In this document: piece after piece, positions 55,201 to 61,715 of the stretch
Numbering within the stretch: position 1 is the first letter of the stretch
Layout: every line of letters starts with the position of its first letter
Source of the DNA: Cetobacterium sp050033475
Lineage (GTDB): Bacteria; Fusobacteriota; Fusobacteriia; Fusobacteriales; Fusobacteriaceae
Direction: 5' to 3'
DNA: 64,000 nucleotides
NCBI RefSeq assembly: GCF_050033475.1
Contig: NZ_CP188319.1
Location: 1,116,001 to 1,180,000 of the forward strand
Program-made: the position numbers and the translations under genes
Notes under the pieces: generated by a model
The model's input: only the letters and a program-made list of their open reading frames with translations
Database searches by the model: none
What the model was told of the DNA's origin: nothing

Positions 55201-56506
55201 GATAAAGAAATAATAAAGCTATTATATTGGGAATTACCATGAATCCATTAAATAAATCAGCTAATTCCCAAGCAAATTCTACATTTAAAGTAGAACCAAG
55301 AAAAATGAGAATCATAACTAATATCTTATAAATGGATAAAGAATATTTATTTTTGAATAAATATTTAATGTTGGCTTCTCCAAAAAAATACCATCCAATA
55401 ATAGTTGAAAAGGCAAAAAAGAATAAACATATTCCTATAAAAATTTTACCAAAATGCCCTAGAGTTGTTTCAAATGCTTTTTGAGTTAAAAGAATACCTG
55501 TATGAGTACTGTAATCAACATGGGAAATAATAATAACTAAAGCAGTTAAAGTTAAAATTATAAAGGTATCAATGAATACAGTTATTAAGGCCACAGTTCC
55601 CTGGTCCTGAGGATGGGCAACTTTGGCTATGGCATGGGCATGGGGAGTACTTCCCATACCAGCTTCATTGGAAAATAGTCCCCTAGATACTCCGTATCTA
55701 AGGGATTTTTTTATTGTTATTCCTAGAGCACCACCAAGTATAGCTTGGGGATTAAAGGCACCAACTACAATATCTTTAAATGCTGGAATAATATAATTTA
55801 TATTAAAAAGTAAAATAATCAGACAAACAAAAATATAGGAAAAAGCCATTGTTGGAACAATTTTTTCAATTAAAGAGACTAATCTTTTAATTCCTCCAAA
55901 GAAAACAAAACCAGCTAAAATAGCTAAAAATAATCCTATGATATAGGAAGGAATGGAAATAATATCTTTAAATGCATATACTATTGAATTTGACTGGACA
56001 GCATTTCCCATGAAACCCAAGGCAAAAATACAGGATATTGAAAAAAAAGCAGCCAATAATTTTGAAAATTTATTATTTCCAAGGCCTTGAGAAATATAAT
56101 ATGCAGGACCTCCAGTGACTTGATTATTTATTCTAGTTTTAAATAGTTGGGCTAGGGTTGCTTCAATATAAATAGTACTCATTCCAAAGAAAGCACTTAA
56201 CCACATCCAAAAAATAGCTCCAGGTCCTCCAGATGCAATGGCAGTAGCTGCACCAGCTAGATTTCCTGTACCGACTTGGGCAGCAATGGCGGTAGCCAAG
56301 GCTTGAAAGGAACTCATACCATTATTTCCAGCTTTTTCTCCATTTAAAGTAGCTGAGGAAGTTACCCTTTTAAACCCTTCTTTAAACTTTCTAATTTGGA
56401 TAAACCTAAATTTAATTGTAAAAAATAATCCACTTCCTAGAAGTAAGATAATTAAAAAATTTCCCCACATGAATTGGTTAATGTGTTTGATAGTTGTGTA
56501 AATCAT
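55136..56506 (-). CDS. AGCS-family sodium:alanine/glycine symporter
   Basis: 456 residues with ten or more membrane segments. Family signature: LATAIAAQVGTGNLAGAATA, FWMWLSAFFGMSTIYIEATL, GGPAYYISQGLG and GVSRGLFSNEAGMGSTPHAH. It imports alanine or glycine with sodium. Its leader carries a tandem glycine riboswitch, which points to glycine as the substrate. The 3' end runs 65 bases into msrB with no terminator seen between. Confidence 0.93.
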   Translation of the reverse strand: MIYTTIKHINQFMWGNFLIILLLGSGLFFTIKFRFIQIRKFKEGFKRVTSSATLNGEKAGNNGMSSFQALATAIAAQVGTGNLAGAATAIASGGPGAIFWMWLSAFFGMSTIYIEATLAQLFKTRINNQVTGGPAYYISQGLGNNKFSKLLAAFFSISCIFALGFMGNAVQSNSIVYAFKDIISIPSYIIGLFLAILAGFVFFGGIKRLVSLIEKIVPTMAFSYIFVCLIILLFNINYIIPAFKDIVVGAFNPQAILGGALGITIKKSLRYGVSRGLFSNEAGMGSTPHAHAIAKVAHPQDQGTVALITVFIDTFIILTLTALVIIISHVDYSTHTGILLTQKAFETTLGHFGKIFIGICLFFFAFSTIIGWYFFGEANIKYLFKNKYSLSIYKILVMILIFLGSTLNVEFAWELADLFNGFMVIPNIIALLFLYPMVEKASNIPHIPLEPICPLE

Positions 56507-56540
56507 AAAATTCGTTCTCCTTTTAATAATGTTTAATAAA

Positions 56541-56566
56541 AAAAAGAAGGCTAATTTAGCCTTCTG
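56541..56566 (-). terminator. Second terminator-like hairpin in the symporter leader
   Basis: On the minus strand AGAAGGCTAA pairs with TTAGCCTTCT (56545-56565), followed by a run of T. It lies between the riboswitch terminator and the symporter start. Confidence 0.6.
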
Positions 56567-56569
56567 GAA

Positions 56570-56621
56570 ACATAAAAAAGAGAATTATACAAAAAATAAA
56601 AAATATAACTTTGTATAATTC
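56570..56621 (-). terminator. Riboswitch expression-platform terminator
   Basis: On the minus strand GAATTATACAAA (56610-56621) pairs with TTTGTATAATTC (56582-56593) and is followed by CTCTTTTTTATG. It directly adjoins the 3' end of the second aptamer, as expected for a glycine ON switch. Confidence 0.75.
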
Positions 56622-56778
56622 CTCTGTCCTTTTACCTGAGAGTTTTGCTCCTTCGGTGCTCTTATGAGTCTCTCCAGAGGCTCGTCCAGTATAGGTCCTT
56701 GTACCTGAAAGATTTACTTCTTCGGTGGTTTTATATATATAAAACACTCTCCCTATACCTTCGTCCGATTTCTGTCTG
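56620..56778 (-). promoter_or_regulatory. Tandem glycine riboswitch
   Basis: On the minus strand two gcvT-type aptamers lie in tandem: GGGAGAGTG ... CACCGAAG ... TTTCAGGTACAAGGAC, then CTCTGGAGAGACTC ... GCACCGAAGGAGC ... CTCTCAGGTAAAAGGACAGA. The paired CACCGAAG and CAGGTA-N4-GGAC elements are diagnostic. Glycine binding should prevent the adjacent terminator and turn on the AGCS symporter gene. Tandem glycine riboswitches are known from Fusobacterium. Confidence 0.93.
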
Positions 56779-56795
56779 TTCAATTTATAAATAAT

Positions 56796-56824
56796 AATAT
56801 ATTCTATAAAAAAAAATTTGTCAA
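56796..56824 (-). promoter_or_regulatory. Promoter of the riboswitch-symporter transcript
   Basis: On the minus strand TTGACA (56819-56824), exact 17-base spacer, TATATT (56796-56801), placing the start just before aptamer 1. Confidence 0.7.
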
Positions 56825-56880
56825 TATAAAAAGTAAAATTAGGTTAAATCGAGTATAATAAAAAGTCATAAAAAAATTGA

Positions 56881-56943
56881 CATATAATACTAAAAAAATA
56901 TATTTTATTTGACAAAAGTTGAAAATTTCACTAGTATTATATG
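56881..56943 (+). promoter_or_regulatory. Promoter and 12-bp inverted repeat upstream of DUF969-DUF979-pcp
   Basis: TTGACA (56909-56914), 17-base spacer, TAGTAT (56932-56937). Perfect 12-bp arms CATATAATACTA (56881-56892) and TAGTATTATATG (56932-56943) bracket the -35; the second arm covers the -10. This looks like a pair of half-sites for a regulator, perhaps looping. Confidence 0.5.
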
Positions 56944-56969
56944 TATAATTTGTTTGGAGGGTAAGAAAA

Positions 56970-57635
56970 ATGATAAAATTGATTGGAATTGTGATAATTG
57001 TGCTTGGTTTTAGTTTGAAACTGGATACAATTGCAATTGTTTTAGTTGCAGGACTAGCAACTGGTTTAGTATCTGGAATGGATATTATGTCAATATTGAC
57101 AACATTGGGAAATGCCTTTGTACAATCTAGATATATGTCTTTATTTTTATTAACTTTAGCAGTTGTTGGAATATTAGAAAGAAATGGTTTAAGAGAATCA
57201 GCAACAAAATGTATAGCGAAATTAAATGGTGCCACTGGAGGAAAGGTTTTATCTGCCTATGTAATAGTTAGAACTATAGCATCAGCATTTTCTATTAGAA
57301 TTCAGGGACATGTACAATTTATAAGACCTTTAATATATCCAATGGTAAAGGGAGCTGCAGAGAAAAAACATGAATTAACAGAGGCTAGTGATGAAAAAAT
57401 AAAAGCTGTTTCTAACTCTGTTGAAAATTATGGAAATTTCTTTGGACAAAATATATTTATAGCTTCTCCAGGAGTTTTATTGATTATGGGTACTTTAAAA
57501 GAAGCTGGAATTACAGTTGATGCCTATTCAATTTCTAAAGTTGCAATACCTGTTGGAGTTTTGGCAGTTGTATATTCTTTGATACAAAATTACTTATTAG
57601 ATAGAAAATTAGATACAATTTACAAGGGAAAATAG
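56970..57635 (+). CDS. DUF969-family membrane protein
   Basis: 221 residues, about six hydrophobic segments (MIKLIGIVIIVLGFSLKLDT, LFLLTLAVVGILERNGLRES). DUF969 proteins are nearly always paired with DUF979 and often with pyroglutamyl peptidase, suggesting a two-part transporter for pyroglutamate or its peptides. That function is inferred. DUF979 follows after nine bases. Confidence 0.85.
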   Translation: MIKLIGIVIIVLGFSLKLDTIAIVLVAGLATGLVSGMDIMSILTTLGNAFVQSRYMSLFLLTLAVVGILERNGLRESATKCIAKLNGATGGKVLSAYVIVRTIASAFSIRIQGHVQFIRPLIYPMVKGAAEKKHELTEASDEKIKAVSNSVENYGNFFGQNIFIASPGVLLIMGTLKEAGITVDAYSISKVAIPVGVLAVVYSLIQNYLLDRKLDTIYKGK

Positions 57636-57644
57636 GGGGAAAAA

Positions 57645-58550
57645 ATGATACTTGAGATAATGTATATTGTAGCAGGAATAATTGCTGTTATCACAGGAGT
57701 TTATGCTTATTTAGATGCTAATCATCCAAAGAGAGTAGGAACAGCAAGTTTTTGGATTATATTTGGAATAATATTTATATTTGGACCATATATCAATCCA
57801 GCTTTAGTAGGAGCTTTGTTATTTGTAATGGGAGGATTAACTATAACAAAACAAGTTGGTTTTGGTACTCAGAGTAATTCTTCTGATGAATATAGAGAGA
57901 AAAAAAGTAATATCATAGGAAATAAGATATTTATACCAGCTTTAAGTATAGGTATTGTGGCCTTTTCTATAGCACAATTTACAACTCTTGGAGGTCTTGC
58001 AGGACTTGGAATAGGAGCCTTAGTAGCTCTATTATTGGCTATGTTTTATACTAAGGAGGAGATTAAATATATTCCTTATGATAGTTCAAGATTATTACAA
58101 CAAATGGGAGCAGCAGTTATATTACCACAATTACTAGGAGCTTTAGGATCATTATTTGCTAAGGCTGGTGTAGGTGATGTAGTTTCTCAAATAATGGGAG
58201 GGATAGTTCCTGAAGGTAATAGATTATTAGGAGTTATTATATATTGTGTTTCAATGGCTTTATTTACAATGGTAATGGGAAATGCCTTTGCAGCCTTTGC
58301 AGTTATAACAGCAGGAATAGGAATTCCTTTTGTAATTGGTGCAGGGGGAGATCCAGCTGTTGTAGGATTACTTGGATTAACTTCAGGTTATTGTGGAACA
58401 CTTATGACACCGATGGCAGCTAATTTTAATATAGTACCAGCGGCAATATTAGAAATGAAAAATAAAAATGATATTATGTTAACTCAATTGCCAGTATCAT
58501 TGGCTATGTTGGTATCACAAATAGGTTTAATGTATTTTATGGCATTTTAA
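57645..58550 (+). CDS. DUF979-family membrane protein
   Basis: 301 residues, about eight membrane segments (IMYIVAGIIAVITGVYAYLD, WIIFGIIFIFGPYINPALVG, GLTSGYCGTLMTPMAANFN). It has the conserved MGNAFAAFAVITAGIG stretch of the family. Presumed partner of the upstream DUF969 protein. Confidence 0.88.
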   Translation: MILEIMYIVAGIIAVITGVYAYLDANHPKRVGTASFWIIFGIIFIFGPYINPALVGALLFVMGGLTITKQVGFGTQSNSSDEYREKKSNIIGNKIFIPALSIGIVAFSIAQFTTLGGLAGLGIGALVALLLAMFYTKEEIKYIPYDSSRLLQQMGAAVILPQLLGALGSLFAKAGVGDVVSQIMGGIVPEGNRLLGVIIYCVSMALFTMVMGNAFAAFAVITAGIGIPFVIGAGGDPAVVGLLGLTSGYCGTLMTPMAANFNIVPAAILEMKNKNDIMLTQLPVSLAMLVSQIGLMYFMAF

Positions 58551-58572
58551 AGAGTTGTAAGGAGGAGAAAAA

Positions 58573-59214
58573 ATGAGAGTTTTAATTACTGGATTTGATC
58601 CCTTTGGAGGAGAAAAAATTAATCCTGCATGGGAAGCTATAAAGGGAATAAAAGATACAATAGGAGATATAGAAGTTATAAAATTAGAAATTCCAACTGT
58701 TTTTCATAGGGCAACAGAGGTTATTATAGAGGGAGCAAAGGCTTGTGAACCTGATGTGATAATAGCTGTAGGTCAAGCTGGTGGAAGATATGATATGACA
58801 GTTGAAAGAGTTGCAATAAATATAGATGATGCAAGAATTGCTGATAATGAAGGAGCACAACCGATAGATGTAAAAATTTATGAGGATGGTGAAAACGCTT
58901 ACTTCTCAAATTTACCTATAAAAGCAATGGTAGAAGAAATGAAAAAAGAAGGAATACCAGCTTCAGTTTCTAATACTGCAGGAACATTTGTATGTAATCA
59001 TGTAATGTATTCTATAATGTATCATATTGAAAAAAATAAGATAGCTAAAAAGGGTGGATTTATCCATGTACCTTATATTCCTGAACAGGTTGTAGATAAG
59101 AAAAATGTTCCATATATGGAAACATCAAGAATAACAAAGGCATTGGAGGCTGCAATAAAAGCCATAGGAGCCAATGAAAAAGATATTAAAGCTGTTGGTG
59201 GAACAGAATTTTAG
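58573..59214 (+). CDS. pcp: Pyroglutamyl-peptidase I
   Basis: 213 residues. Motifs: MRVLITGFDPFGGEKINPAW; the active-site Glu in YDMTVERVAIN; the nucleophile Cys in NTAGTFVCNHVMY; the His in GFIHVPYIPEQ. It cleaves N-terminal pyroglutamate from peptides in the cytoplasm. It shares an operon with the DUF969/DUF979 pair and ends in a terminator. Confidence 0.96.
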   Translation: MRVLITGFDPFGGEKINPAWEAIKGIKDTIGDIEVIKLEIPTVFHRATEVIIEGAKACEPDVIIAVGQAGGRYDMTVERVAINIDDARIADNEGAQPIDVKIYEDGENAYFSNLPIKAMVEEMKKEGIPASVSNTAGTFVCNHVMYSIMYHIEKNKIAKKGGFIHVPYIPEQVVDKKNVPYMETSRITKALEAAIKAIGANEKDIKAVGGTEF

Positions 59215-59218
59215 TAAA

Positions 59219-59258
59219 AAAAGAGATCGATCCCTAAAGTGGATCGGTCTCTTTTTCA
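59219..59258. terminator. Intrinsic terminator after pcp
   Basis: AGAGATCGATCC pairs with GGATCGGTCTCT (one G-T pair), followed by five T; the opposite strand also has a T-run. Confidence 0.85.
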
Positions 59259-59261
59259 ATT

Positions 59262-59909
59262 TTAATAGGAATAAACATAATCAACACCCATTTTTTTAAG
59301 TTGAGAATTAGAGTATTTTTCCTCATTATTTTTCTTAAAAAGGATTTTAGAATTTAAATTTTTTGCAGATTTAATATCCTTTAAAGTATTTAAACTTTTA
59401 ACTTCAATTAGATGTGGTTCAATCAATTGAAGAACGTTAAGATTAAGAGGAAAAGTAGGATTTTCTTTTATTAAACATTCATATCCTTCATCCATATAAT
59501 TTAATATTTCAGAATATTGTTTCCAACTGGAAATACCCTTAATTTCAAAAATCAATTGTTCATAGTCTAAGTCATAGGTTTCCACAATATTTTCAATGCT
59601 TCTAAAGAAAAAATCAAAGTCTTTAACCAAATTCATTCTTAAGGTATAGAATAGTTTTTTATTGTTTAAATTTTTTTCAAGGGCAGCTTTATAAGCTTTC
59701 TCTTGAAGTTTTAAAACAAAAAATTCAAAAAATCCTTCATCATAGGCCATCTGATACATTTCGTCCTTATCATCAAAACCTAAATCAGAGAAATCCTTGA
59801 TTATTTTATATCCAAAAATAGAGTTATCTCTTAAGTCCATAACAGGAATAAAGTTAAATTTAATTTTATCTATGACTTTTTTAAAATAATGTTGTTGTTC
59901 TGTTGCCAT
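59262..59909 (-). CDS. Degenerate EAL-domain protein
   Basis: 215 residues. It resembles an EAL (c-di-GMP phosphodiesterase) domain: IPVMDLRDNSIFGYKII aligns with the strand bearing EAL, RMNLVKDFDFFFRSI with the INLS segment and LIFEIKG with LEITE. All catalytic residues are missing (EAL is KII; the LEITE Glu pair is altered). So it probably does not hydrolyse c-di-GMP and may bind a ligand or partner. Second gene after the grdX-like gene. Confidence 0.6.
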   Translation of the reverse strand: MATEQQHYFKKVIDKIKFNFIPVMDLRDNSIFGYKIIKDFSDLGFDDKDEMYQMAYDEGFFEFFVLKLQEKAYKAALEKNLNNKKLFYTLRMNLVKDFDFFFRSIENIVETYDLDYEQLIFEIKGISSWKQYSEILNYMDEGYECLIKENPTFPLNLNVLQLIEPHLIEVKSLNTLKDIKSAKNLNSKILFKKNNEEKYSNSQLKKMGVDYVYSY

Positions 59910-59922
59910 TAATCCCCCTAGA

Positions 59923-60306
59923 TTATTTTCTGCTTAATTGTTTTATACTATCAGTTAAAAGATTAAGATCAACAAATCTAAACTCTTCAAGAAGATCCTC
60001 TTGAAGATGATCTGAATCTAAGGGATGTAATTTTAAAGAAATATGAAGTGCCCCATCAATCATTTCCTTAGAATGAGAGTTTTCTAAAAATCTTTCTTTT
60101 GAAATAAGTATCGATTTAAAAGGATTTTGGGAATTTTCTAAGTTGTATAAAATAGGATCGCTTAAAAGGTTGTGTCCATCATAAATGTTATTTTTAACAT
60201 AAGTCAGAACTGCTTGTAAATTATTTTTATCTAAATAAATTATTTCATCTGTTTCTTTGTAAAAATTAAAAACTTTATGATTGTTTGTTACAATTATATA
60301 TTTCAT
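59923..60306 (-). CDS. grdX: GrdX-family protein
   Basis: Start at ATG 60304-60306 (AGGTGTTC upstream); 127 residues. MKYIIVTNNHKVFNF at the N-terminus and NIYDGHNLLSDPILYNLENS then PFKSILISKE fit the GrdX family, first seen in glycine/betaine reductase operons of clostridia. Its biochemical role is unknown. No grd genes are in this window, but a glycine-controlled symporter is nearby. Confidence 0.7.
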   Translation of the reverse strand: MKYIIVTNNHKVFNFYKETDEIIYLDKNNLQAVLTYVKNNIYDGHNLLSDPILYNLENSQNPFKSILISKERFLENSHSKEMIDGALHISLKLHPLDSDHLQEDLLEEFRFVDLNLLTDSIKQLSRK

Positions 60307-60341
60307 AAAAAAGAACACCTCCATAACTTTTAACACTATTT

Positions 60342-60370
60342 ATATTACTATTTAAATCCTAGTATTTCAA
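60342..60370 (-). promoter_or_regulatory. Promoter for grdX-EAL operon
   Basis: On the minus strand TTGAAA (60365-60370), 17-base spacer, TAATAT (60342-60347). Confidence 0.6.
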
Positions 60371-60399
60371 GGAGAAAAAAATATTTTTATAAAAAAACG

Positions 60400-60428
60400 T
60401 TGACAAGAAAATGAAATCTAGATATAAT
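60400..60428 (+). promoter_or_regulatory. Consensus promoter of the carAB leader
   Basis: TTGACA (60400-60405), exact 17-base spacer, TATAAT (60423-60428): a perfect sigma-70 consensus, the best in the window. Being this strong fits a promoter that is throttled downstream by attenuation. Confidence 0.85.
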
Positions 60429-60462
60429 CTTTCCTAGAAATTAAAAAAAGGGGTGATTACTG

Positions 60463-60594
60463 ATGAAGAGGTCTAGGATTGGAATTAGGAAAAAATTTAA
60501 AAATCTTATTGATATCTCATCTATTTTCACTTTTATTTTTAAAAATATATTTTTGCTTTTTCAATTTAATATTTGTAATTATTTAGGAATATGA
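60463..60594 (+). CDS. Leader peptide (pyrL-like) of the carAB attenuator
   Basis: A 43-codon frame starting at ATG 60463 with GGGGTG seven bases upstream. It begins MKRSRIGIRKK (three AGG Arg codons, rare here) and then becomes Phe/Ile/Leu-rich because its RNA is U-rich. The TGA stop lies within the 5' arm of the intrinsic terminator at 60585. The layout is that of E. coli pyrL (44 codons), where low UTP stalls RNA polymerase in U-runs and a close ribosome blocks the terminator. Confidence 0.7.
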   Translation: MKRSRIGIRKKFKNLIDISSIFTFIFKNIFLLFQFNICNYLGI

Positions 60595-60618
60595 TATTTA
60601 ATTCATATTCCTTTTTTT
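60585..60618 (+). terminator. Attenuator terminator before carA
   Basis: AGGAATATGA (60585-60594) pairs perfectly with TCATATTCCT (60603-60612) over an eight-base loop, followed by TTTTTT. It overlaps the leader-peptide stop and lies 27 bases before carA. Confidence 0.85.
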
Positions 60619-60644
60619 ATGCACAGTAATAATGGGAGGAATGA

Positions 60645-61715
60645 ATGAAAGGAAAATTAATTCTTGAGAATGGAATGATCTTTGAAGGAAAAATTTTTGG
60701 AGAATTAGGAGAAACAGTTGGAGAACTAGTGTTTAATACAGGAATGACTGGTTATCAAGAATTATTAACGGATCCATCCTACCATGGACAAATAGTTGTA
60801 ATGACTTATCCGATGATAGGAAATTATGGAATAAACTTAGAGGATTTAGAATCTGATGGTGTTAAGGTAAGAGGATTTATAATAAAAGAGGATGCAAAGT
60901 TACCAAATAACTTTAGATGTGAAATGACATTGGATGGTTTTTTAAGACAGCATAATGTTGTTGCATTTAAGGGTGTAGATACTAGATATTTAACAAAGGT
61001 TATTAGAGATGAGGGAGCTATGAAAGCTTTAATCACTTCTAAGGAACTAACACAAAAAGAGATTAAAGAACATTTTGATAAATTTGATAATAGAGATGCA
61101 GTGGCACAGGTTAGTACAAAGGAAATTTATGAAATTCCAGGTGAAGGTTTAAGAATTGGTGTGATGGACTTTGGAGTTAAAAGAAACATTCTAAGAAACT
61201 TTGAAAAAAGAGGATGTCATATGGTTGTATTTCCATGGGACACAACAGCAGAGGAAATTGCTAAATATAATTTAGATGGAATTTTCCTATCTAATGGACC
61301 TGGAGATCCTGCAGAATTAGGTGGAGTTATAGATCAAATAAAAGCCTTAGTTGGTAAGATGCCAATAGTAGGAATTTGTTTAGGACATCAACTTCTTGCA
61401 TGGGCATTGGGAGGAACAACAACAAAATTAAAATATGGTCACAGAGGATGTAATCACCCTGTAAAGGATTTAGATTTAAATAAAATATTTATAACATCTC
61501 AGAACCATGGATATGTTGTAGATAAGGTTCCAGAGGCAATGAGAGTTAGTCATATTAACTTAAATGATAATTCCATAGAGGGAATGAAAAGTGATGAGTT
61601 AAAAATAATGTGTGTACAATATCACCCAGAAGCATGGCCAGGGCCATCAGATTCTGAGTATCTATTTGATGAGTTTTTAAAGGTTATAAAAGGGGAGGCA
61701 GCAAATGTTAGATAA
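60645..61715 (+). CDS. carA: Carbamoyl-phosphate synthase small subunit
   Basis: 356 residues. N-terminal domain MKGKLILENGMIFEGKIFGE and TGMTGYQELLTDPSY; class I glutamine amidotransferase with Cys245 in GICLGHQLLAW and the His/Glu pair in HPEAWPGP (usually HPEASPGP). It supplies ammonia to CarB for carbamoyl phosphate, used for pyrimidines and arginine. GGGAGG precedes the start; ATG 60641 opens only a very short frame. The end overlaps carB by 11 bases. Confidence 0.97.
   Translation: MKGKLILENGMIFEGKIFGELGETVGELVFNTGMTGYQELLTDPSYHGQIVVMTYPMIGNYGINLEDLESDGVKVRGFIIKEDAKLPNNFRCEMTLDGFLRQHNVVAFKGVDTRYLTKVIRDEGAMKALITSKELTQKEIKEHFDKFDNRDAVAQVSTKEIYEIPGEGLRIGVMDFGVKRNILRNFEKRGCHMVVFPWDTTAEEIAKYNLDGIFLSNGPGDPAELGGVIDQIKALVGKMPIVGICLGHQLLAWALGGTTTKLKYGHRGCNHPVKDLDLNKIFITSQNHGYVVDKVPEAMRVSHINLNDNSIEGMKSDELKIMCVQYHPEAWPGPSDSEYLFDEFLKVIKGEAANVR

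Noticed and set aside
56556..56783. 75-codon minus-strand open frame
   Set aside because: It lies wholly within the glycine riboswitch and its terminator; the 'protein' repeats mirror the two aptamers.
56877..56889. TTGACA directly followed by TATAAT
   Set aside because: The two boxes abut with no spacer, so they cannot form a sigma-70 promoter together; the real promoter is at 56909-56937.
60641..60667. ATG at 60641 as carA start
   Set aside because: That frame does not match CarA and closes after a few codons; ATG 60645 gives the conserved N-terminus.
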